DNA of 36,945 nt from Acidimicrobiales bacterium (lineage in GTDB: Bacteria > Actinomycetota > Acidimicrobiia > Acidimicrobiales > Iamiaceae): contig JAOBWM010000068.1 of assembly GCA_025463365.1 (NCBI GenBank), positions 1 through 36,945 of the forward strand, in the 5' to 3' direction. Position numbers and translations under genes: made by a program. The notes under the pieces were generated by a model. It saw only the letters and a list, made by a program, of their open reading frames with translations. It ran no database searches and was not told the origin of the DNA. Positions 32,160 through 36,945 of this stretch are shown here, in pieces (the stretch's first letter is position 1; each line of letters begins with the position of its first letter).

Positions 32160-33182
32160 TCACCGGTGTCGGGAGGGCGCGACGCCGGTCCATTGCTTGA
32201 AGGCGCGCGAGAACGTCGGCGTCTCGCTGAAACCGAGGAGGTAGGTGATCTCGGTGACGCTGTGATCGCCGCGGCGCAGGTAGTCGATGGCGAGATCGCG
32301 TCGCACGTCTCGCAGGACGTCGCGGAACGACGTGCCCTCGTCCTGGAGGTTGCGCTGCAAGGTGCGGCTGCTCGTGTTGAGCGCTCTGGCGGTGGCGACG
32401 ACCGACGGCTCGCCGCCCGGGAGCAGGTCGGGGAGGACCTCGCGCACCCGGCGCGCGGTCGAGTCGGGGTCGAGCCGGTCCAGGTAGGCCGCGGTCACGT
32501 CGTCGTGCAGTCGGGCGATCTCGAGGTTGCCGCCCGAGACCGACCGATCGGCCGTGGCCGCGTCGTAGGTGAGACGCACCGCGGGGGCGTCGAACGTGAG
32601 CGGGCAGCGGAAGACGCGATCGAAGAGCGACCGGTCTGCCGGCTCGACCCGCTCAAAGGCCACGGCTGAGGGCGCGACGGACGCGTCGAGCAGGAACCGC
32701 GACGTGTGCACGATGCCGGCGAGGACAGCGTCGATCGCCTCATCAGCGGGGCGCGTGCCGGGCTCGCTCCAGCCCAGCACCAACGTGACCTCGTCGGCGT
32801 TCGACTCGATGCTCGCCACGGTCATGTCGGCGGTGACGCGACTGAAGCGGGCGATCCGCTCGAGCGCGCCGCGCCACGTGGGGCTGGTGACCACGGCGTG
32901 GCCGAGCGCGTGGAACGTGCCGGGCCGGACGTGGCGGGCCACGTCGAGCCCCAAGCCAGGGTTGCCGGTGGCAGCGACGGCCGCGGCCCAGAGGCGGGTC
33001 GAGGCATCGAGCGGGATGCGCCGGTCGGGGTCGTCGAGCGCATGTTCGGCGATGCCGGCCTGCGCAGCGAGCTCGGCCCCGTCGATGCCGCGCTCGGCGA
33101 GGGCCCGCAGCAAGGTGCCGGTCCAGGCGGTGAGCACCGTCGCGCCCGACGGACCGGACGGGCGCACGAGGGCTGAGGCCAT
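32160..33182 (-). CDS. AraC-family transcriptional regulator (N-terminal arabinose-binding-like domain)
   Basis: Transcription regulator of 340 residues. The N-terminal ~200 residues match the effector domain found in VirS/OruR-like AraC proteins (RALAERGIDGAELAAQAGI, GTFHALGHAVVTSPTWRGAL). The C-terminal double helix-turn-helix has ATARALNTSSRTLQRNLQDE, FRDVLRDVRRDLAIDYLRR and ITYLLGFSETPTFSRAFKQW. ATG at 33182 is chosen; GTG at 33200 is possible. It is divergent from the fatty-acid desaturase, and two direct repeats 21 bases apart lie in the gap, as expected for an AraC activator site. A fatty-acid-related inducer would make sense, by inference. Confidence 0.92.
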   Translation of the reverse strand: MASALVRPSGPSGATVLTAWTGTLLRALAERGIDGAELAAQAGIAEHALDDPDRRIPLDASTRLWAAAVAATGNPGLGLDVARHVRPGTFHALGHAVVTSPTWRGALERIARFSRVTADMTVASIESNADEVTLVLGWSEPGTRPADEAIDAVLAGIVHTSRFLLDASVAPSAVAFERVEPADRSLFDRVFRCPLTFDAPAVRLTYDAATADRSVSGGNLEIARLHDDVTAAYLDRLDPDSTARRVREVLPDLLPGGEPSVVATARALNTSSRTLQRNLQDEGTSFRDVLRDVRRDLAIDYLRRGDHSVTEITYLLGFSETPTFSRAFKQWTGVAPSRHR

Positions 33183-33204
33183 CGCCCGAATGGTACGCAC
33201 TGGG

Positions 33205-33234
33205 GTTGGCGCAGATGGCCAAGTCGTTGGCGCA
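33205..33234. promoter_or_regulatory. Direct repeats GTTGGCGCA spaced 21 bases, candidate AraC site
   Basis: GTTGGCGCA occurs at 33205-33213 and 33226-33234, 21 bases apart (two helix turns) and in the same orientation; the similarity continues as GTTGGCGCA-N4-GCC in both copies. AraC-type activators bind direct half-sites with this spacing. It lies between the regulator start and the desaturase start, ~70 bases before the latter. Confidence 0.65.
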
Positions 33235-33304
33235 CGACGCCGGTGCGGAGGCGGTCCGGTTCGCGGATGATCGAATCACCGCCCGCCCACCGTGAGGACG
33301 AACC

Positions 33305-34387
33305 ATGACCGTCATCGAAGCCCGCCCGCCCGTCCAGCCCATCGAGTGGCGTCCCGACCCGATGGTCGAGGGCGCTGTCGACACGAGGGGGTCCGACGAC
33401 GAGGCGGCCAAGACCATCCGTCGCGCCGTGCGGGCCAAGAGCCAGCAGCTCCGCGCCGACCACCCGATCCTGCGTCACCAGAGCGCCATCGGGGGCACGA
33501 TCCTCGGCGGCTCGGTCGTCGGCGTGCTCGCCACCGCTGCCGCGTACGCCACCGGCAACCTCGCGTGGTGGGCGACCGTCCCGATCGCTGCGTTCTTCCT
33601 CGCGATCGCGCATGAGATCGAGCACGACACCATCCATCGCCAGTACTTCAGCCGGAACGACCGGGCGCAAAGCGCCATCTTCGCGATCGTCTGGGTGCTG
33701 CGGCCGAACACCGTGAGCCCCTGGACTCGCAAGCCCCTGCACCTGTTGCACCACAAGGTGTCCGGTACCGAGCAGGACATCGAGGAGCGCGGGATCACCA
33801 ACGGTGAGCGCTGGGGGATCAAGCGGATGATCTGCATGATCGACCCGCTGGCTGCGGTCGTCCTGCACCTCCCGAAGGAGCCCAAGCTCCGTCGCTTCAT
33901 CCTGCGCGCCTCGGCCAAGGCCTACTTCCCGATGGCCTACATCGCCCTGGCGATCTGGTACTCGTTCGTCGTCGTCAACATCGCCAACCTGGTGGCGCAC
34001 GTCGCCGGTTCGGGAGCGCTCGTGGCCGGGGGCGTTCCCGGCGCCATCCTGTCGGTGGTCAACGTCCTCACCGTCGTGTGGATCGCGCCCAACGTGCTGC
34101 GCGTCGCCTGCCGCCACATGATCTCGTCGAACATGCACTACTTCGGCGACGTCGAGGAGGGGAACATCGTCCAGCAGACGCAGGTCCTGAACAAGTGGTT
34201 CTTCGCCCCGTTGCAGCTCTTCTGCGCCAACTTCGGCTCGACCCACGGAATCCACCACTTCGTGCCCTCCGATCCCTTCTACGTGCGGCAGCTCACCGCC
34301 CGGTCGGCGCACAAGGTGATGCGTGAGCACGGGATCCGCTTCAACGACCTCGGCACCTTCCGGAGGGCCAACCGCTACGCCCGGTGA
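33305..34387 (+). CDS. Membrane fatty acid desaturase-like protein
   Basis: Diiron membrane enzyme of 360 residues. The histidine boxes are present: HEIEHDTIH (His103, 107, 111), HLLHH (His146, 149, 150) and a late HGIHHF, with a further HMISSNMHYFGD. Hydrophobic hairpins flank them (ILGGSVVGVLATAAAYATG, AAFFLAIA, AYIALAIWYSFVVVNIA, VLTVVWIAPNVL). It should introduce a double bond or hydroxyl into an acyl chain or related lipid; the position is unknown. ATG at 33305 with GAGGA seven bases ahead. It is divergent from the AraC regulator, its likely activator, and converges with the ECF41-like sigma gene. Confidence 0.92.
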   Translation: MTVIEARPPVQPIEWRPDPMVEGAVDTRGSDDEAAKTIRRAVRAKSQQLRADHPILRHQSAIGGTILGGSVVGVLATAAAYATGNLAWWATVPIAAFFLAIAHEIEHDTIHRQYFSRNDRAQSAIFAIVWVLRPNTVSPWTRKPLHLLHHKVSGTEQDIEERGITNGERWGIKRMICMIDPLAAVVLHLPKEPKLRRFILRASAKAYFPMAYIALAIWYSFVVVNIANLVAHVAGSGALVAGGVPGAILSVVNVLTVVWIAPNVLRVACRHMISSNMHYFGDVEEGNIVQQTQVLNKWFFAPLQLFCANFGSTHGIHHFVPSDPFYVRQLTARSAHKVMREHGIRFNDLGTFRRANRYAR

Positions 34388-34411
34388 ACCGGAGGGGCCC
34401 GGACCTGGCTG

Positions 34412-35305
34412 CTAGCGGAGCGCAGCGAGGTCCGCGCTGGTCGCCTCGATGGTTGCGGGGTCTCCAGCGGCGTGGAGGTGGGTGATGCGCTGGTCGACGA
34501 TCGTGAGCTCGAGTACGGCCAGCAGGCGGCGGTCGACGAAGGCCAACAGGGCCGGTCCGGCGGAGGTCGGGTGCGACACGAGGGTCGCCCCGTGCCCGAG
34601 GAAGCCGAGGGTGCGCCGGGCGACGGTGGCCGCGCCGACGGCGACCGGTGGCACCGCCACCCCTGGGCCGAAGTCGCCATCGCCCGACACGTCGGGGTCG
34701 AGGGTCGCGAGCAGCGCGGTCATGTCGCCCGTGGCGCAGGCACTGATGAAGGCTTCGGTCACCACCTGCTCCTCGGCCGGCGCCACGTCGATCGGTGCCA
34801 GGTCCGACGCTCCGGCGATGCGGTGCCTCGCCCGGCTGGCCAGTTGACGGCAGGTGGAGGGTGACCGGCCCACCGTCTCGCCGATGGTGTCGAACGGGAT
34901 CCGGAAGATGTCGTGCATCACGAACACCACGCGCTCGGCCGGGCTCAGCCGTTCCAGCACCACGTGGAGCGCGACGCGCACGTTGTCGTCGAGGGTCACC
35001 CGATCAGCGGGGTCGGTGCCGGCGGTGGCATCCGCGATCTCGAAGCGCTCGGATGGCTCGGGTCGATCGAGGCGTGAACGAGCCGAGCGGATCTGGTCGA
35101 GGCAGATGCGGCTCGTCACGACGGTCAACCAGCCGCGCTCGTCGTTGATCTCCTCCGGAGTGGTCCGCAGGAGGCGCGAGTAGGCCTCCTGCACGGCGTC
35201 CTCGGCGGCACCGATGTCGCCGAGGATGCGGAAGGCCACGTTGATCAGGTGCGCCCGATGGGCGTGCCACGCCTCGCCCAGTCGTCCCTCGCTGTCGTGT
35301 TCCAC
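34412..35305 (-). CDS. ECF sigma factor with SnoaL-like domain (ECF41-like)
   Basis: Sigma factor of 297 residues. Region 2: HLINVAFRILGDIGAAEDAV, then WLTVVTSRICLDQIRSARSR. Region 4: LSPAERVVFVMHDIFRIPFD, then ETVGRSPSTCRQLASRARHR. A C-terminal SnoaL-like domain starts near residue 180 (VTEAFISACATGDMTALLAT). ECF41 proteins usually carry a WLPE motif in the region 2-4 linker and DGGGK in the SnoaL domain; here the linker reads RLDRPEPSERFE and the second site GDGDFG, so it is a variant. GTG at 35305 has AGGTAGG a few bases ahead. It is divergent from an NAD(P)-binding oxidoreductase, the usual ECF41 partner type, across a symmetric promoter. Confidence 0.9.
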   Translation of the reverse strand: MEHDSEGRLGEAWHAHRAHLINVAFRILGDIGAAEDAVQEAYSRLLRTTPEEINDERGWLTVVTSRICLDQIRSARSRLDRPEPSERFEIADATAGTDPADRVTLDDNVRVALHVVLERLSPAERVVFVMHDIFRIPFDTIGETVGRSPSTCRQLASRARHRIAGASDLAPIDVAPAEEQVVTEAFISACATGDMTALLATLDPDVSGDGDFGPGVAVPPVAVGAATVARRTLGFLGHGATLVSHPTSAGPALLAFVDRRLLAVLELTIVDQRITHLHAAGDPATIEATSADLAALR

Positions 35306-35374
35306 GTCGGCCTACCTCGTCCGTTCGACCCTATGGCGCCGGGCCGTTGCCGACGACGGTTCGCACCGGACAAG

Positions 35375-35401
35375 GACGATCGACGACGACAGAACGCGAC
35401 A
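35375..35401 (-). promoter_or_regulatory. Predicted ECF41-type promoter of the sigma gene
   Basis: Minus strand: TGTCGCG (35401-35395), 16-base spacer, CGTC (35378-35375). The published ECF41 consensus, as I recall it, is TGTCACA-N16-CGTC. The predicted start lies ~60 bases before the sigma GTG, implying autoregulation. Confidence 0.65.
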
Positions 35402-35421
35402 CCGGTCCCCTGTCGCGTTCT
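35391..35421. repeat. Perfect 11-bp inverted repeat joining the two -35 elements
   Basis: AGAACGCGACA (35391-35401), 9-base centre, TGTCGCGTTCT (35411-35421). Each arm contains one TGTCGCG -35 facing outward, so the divergent promoters are mirror images. Confidence 0.9.
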
Positions 35422-35437
35422 CCGAGCGCGGTTCGTC
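35411..35437 (+). promoter_or_regulatory. Predicted ECF41-type promoter of the NAD(P)-binding protein gene
   Basis: TGTCGCG (35411-35417), exactly 16 bases, CGTC (35434-35437). It predicts a transcript start near 35444, about 32 bases before the ATG at 35476. It mirrors the minus-strand promoter at 35401-35375. Confidence 0.7.
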
Positions 35438-35475
35438 CTTCCCGACATCACCATCTCGATGAACGGAACGAACAG

Positions 35476-36174
35476 ATGAAGCTCACGATCTTCGGAGCCA
35501 ACGGGCCCACCGGCCAGCTCCTCACCCGCCAAGCCCTCGCCGAGGGCCACGAGGTGACGGCGTTCACCCGTCACCCCGACGCCTTCCCCGCCTTCGGCGG
35601 CTCGCTGCGCGTGCTCGGAGGTGACGTGCACGATGCCCACGCCGTCGAGGCCGCGGTGGCCGGGCAGGACGCCGTCGTGTCGACGCTCGGCGTCCCGTTC
35701 GGGCGCGATCCCGTCACGGTGTACTCCCACGGGGTCCCGAACATGATCGAAGGCATGGCCCGCAACGGCGTGAAGCGGCTGGTCTGCGTGAGCTCCAGCA
35801 CGATGTCGCCGCCCCCCGAGCCCCAGGGAGGGCTGATCTTCCGCAAGGTGATGCAGCCCTACGTCGTGAACGTCCTGGGCCGCACCGTCTACGAGGACAT
35901 GCGGCGCATGGAGGACACCGTCCGTCAGAGCGATGTCGACTGGACCATCGTGCGGCCCTCCGGCCTGTTCGGCGCCGACACGGTGACCGACTACCGCCTC
36001 GCCGAGGACCACATCCTGGGGCGCTTCACCGCCCGAGAGGACCTCGCCGACTGCCTGCTCCGCCAGGTCGGTGATCGCACCTACGTCGACAAGGCGGTCG
36101 CCGTCGCCACGGTCGCGATCAAGCCCAACATGCTCACGTTGATCTGGCGGGAGGGCATCCGCAAGAAGAGCTGA
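35476..36174 (+). CDS. NAD(P)H-binding protein, atypical SDR (NmrA-like)
   Basis: A 232-residue Rossmann protein of the atypical SDR_a5/NmrA-like type. The dinucleotide motif is GANGPTGQLL near residue 7, followed by EGHEVTAFTRHPDAF and QDAVVSTLGVPFGRDP, and later DWTIVRPSGLFGADTVTDY. The classical YxxxK catalytic pair is not conserved, so it may sense NAD(P)H redox state or reduce small quinone-like molecules. ATG at 35476 gives the natural N-terminus; a longer open frame upstream covers the promoter. It is the probable target of the divergent ECF41-like sigma factor, whose group is typically linked to carboxymuconolactone decarboxylases, oxidoreductases or epimerases. Confidence 0.9.
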   Translation: MKLTIFGANGPTGQLLTRQALAEGHEVTAFTRHPDAFPAFGGSLRVLGGDVHDAHAVEAAVAGQDAVVSTLGVPFGRDPVTVYSHGVPNMIEGMARNGVKRLVCVSSSTMSPPPEPQGGLIFRKVMQPYVVNVLGRTVYEDMRRMEDTVRQSDVDWTIVRPSGLFGADTVTDYRLAEDHILGRFTAREDLADCLLRQVGDRTYVDKAVAVATVAIKPNMLTLIWREGIRKKS

Positions 36175-36299
36175 AGCCGGGGGCGAGGCGCTCGAGGTCA
36201 GGACGGTCGGAGGCGGCCGACCCTCCGGCCCCAGGCGATGGTCGGCTGGTGAGGACGCCGGGTGAGGCGCTGGGCGGGCAGGGCGGGAGGCCGGGCCCG

Positions 36300-36360
36300 T
36301 ACAATCACCGCAGGGGAGAGCAGCCGGTCCGTTCGGGATCGGTGCTCCGCATCCGAACGG
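36300..36360 (+). promoter_or_regulatory. -10-like element and inverted repeat before the ferritin-like gene
   Basis: TACAAT (36300-36305) is one base from the consensus -10. CCGTTCGG (36329-36336) and CCGAACGG (36353-36360) form a perfect 8-bp inverted repeat with a 16-base centre in the predicted leader, 14 bases before the ATG; it could be an operator or a leader hairpin near the ribosome site. No good -35 is seen. Confidence 0.4.
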
Positions 36361-36374
36361 GAAGCAGGTCGATC

Positions 36375-36945
36375 ATGTCCACCGACGAGCAGATCCTGGG
36401 TCGAGCCGAGGTCGACGACCTCCGGGCCATCATCTCGATGTCCAACACCGACGTCACCGAGGCGATCCACGCCGTAGAGGACAACGCGCCCGCGATCTTC
36501 ACCTGGGACTACGAGAAGGGTCGCCGACCCGCGCTGAACAAGCTGTACGAGAAGGCGAAGCACGCCCAGTGGAACGGCGAGACCGACCTCGATTGGTCGA
36601 TCGAGGTCGACCAGGAGCAGTTCGCCAAGGCGCTGTCGGAGATGCGGCGCATGCAGATGGAACAGGCCGGCATCTCGTTCAAGGGCACGCCCTTCGCCAA
36701 CTGGGGTGAGAAGGAGTGGCTCGCGCAGGCCATGGAGAGCCAGAACTGGTCGCTGTCGCAGTTCATGCACGGCGAGCAGGGGGCGCTGGTTTGCACGGCC
36801 AAGATCGTCGAGACGGTCCCGTGGATCGACGCCAAGTACTACGCCGCCACCCAGGTGATGGACGAGGCCCGCCACGTGGAGGTGTTCGCCAAGTACCTCG
36901 ACACCAAGCTCAGCGGGCACTACCCGATCAACACCCACCTGAAGA
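36375..36945 (+). CDS. Ferritin-like diiron protein, C-terminus beyond window
   Basis: The frame is open from ATG 36375 to the window end, 190 codons. It begins MSTDEQILGRAEVDDLRAII and includes PAIFTWDYEKGRRPALNKLY. The putative diiron helices carry HGEQGALVCTAKIVETVPW and MDEARHVEVFAKYL, giving a Glu in the first and an ExxH (EARH) in the second, the pattern of ferritin-like/ribonucleotide reductase R2-like hydroxylases. The remaining ligands lie beyond the window. It is probably an oxygen-activating enzyme; the substrate is unknown. Conserved relatives are widespread in actinobacteria of the Mycobacterium and Acidimicrobiia type, as far as I can recall. Confidence 0.8.
   Translation, partial: MSTDEQILGRAEVDDLRAIISMSNTDVTEAIHAVEDNAPAIFTWDYEKGRRPALNKLYEKAKHAQWNGETDLDWSIEVDQEQFAKALSEMRRMQMEQAGISFKGTPFANWGEKEWLAQAMESQNWSLSQFMHGEQGALVCTAKIVETVPWIDAKYYAATQVMDEARHVEVFAKYLDTKLSGHYPINTHLK

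Noticed and set aside
32822-34330. A 502-codon minus-strand frame opposite the desaturase
   Set aside because: It is the antisense of the histidine-box desaturase and has no family features.
1-36945. CRISPR arrays, transposases, integrases or phage genes
   Set aside because: No spaced short direct repeats of CRISPR type and no recognisable mobile-element proteins on either strand; the pseudogenes show no insertion-sequence ends.

Overview
The window is GC-rich, densely coded DNA of actinobacterial type. It carries LuxR-type ATPase regulators, ECF sigma factors with SnoaL or TPR tails, an LLM-class flavin enzyme, TIGR03084 and ferritin-like proteins, and GTG starts with 4-8 base gene overlaps. 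Chromosomal DNA of an Actinomycetota member is likely, and Acidimicrobiia is possible, but there is no rRNA or tRNA to settle it. I see no phage, transposase, CRISPR array or plasmid function.

Left edge (1-1754, minus strand): a secreted Gly/Ala/Asn-rich protein runs off the window. It alternates PGRS-like glycine blocks with short beta-helix-type modules about every 265 bases. Next (2117-9983): a DHA2-type MFS exporter closed by a strong hairpin, a CPYC flavin dithiol oxidoreductase, a large LuxR-type (LAL) ATPase regulator, and divergently a lipoprotein alpha/beta hydrolase followed by a zinc-less MDR dehydrogenase. The exporter and hydrolase promoters share a 27-base element, which suggests one regulon. 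An SDR-TetR pair with a palindromic operator follows (10011-11549).

Middle (11589-23550) is a patchwork of small regulatory modules and gene debris. There are two ECF sigma modules: SigG/SigX5-like with a divergent RibD_C reductase, and ECF42 with a DGPF protein and another RibD_C reductase. There is a two-component system facing a VanY-type peptidase and an ArsR-SRPBCC pair. Broken genes are an ECF sigma/MFS composite, a multiply frameshifted DoxX-like gene, an HxlR remnant and an internally deleted TIGR03084 gene.

Right part (23592-36945) holds metabolic genes: aldo/keto reductase, acyl-CoA ligase, a GT39-like membrane glycosyltransferase, an LLM flavin enzyme, a sulfite-oxidase-like molybdoenzyme with a partner flavin reductase, a SpoIIAA-like protein, AraC with a divergent fatty-acid desaturase, a third ECF sigma (ECF41-like) with a divergent NAD(P)-binding protein, and a ferritin-like protein cut by the window end.

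The most striking non-coding signals are a mirror-symmetric pair of ECF41-type promoters (35375-35437), an ECF42-type promoter (21178-21204), AraC-like direct repeats 21 bases apart (33205-33234), a dyad and repeat around the VanY start, and the shared exporter/hydrolase element.
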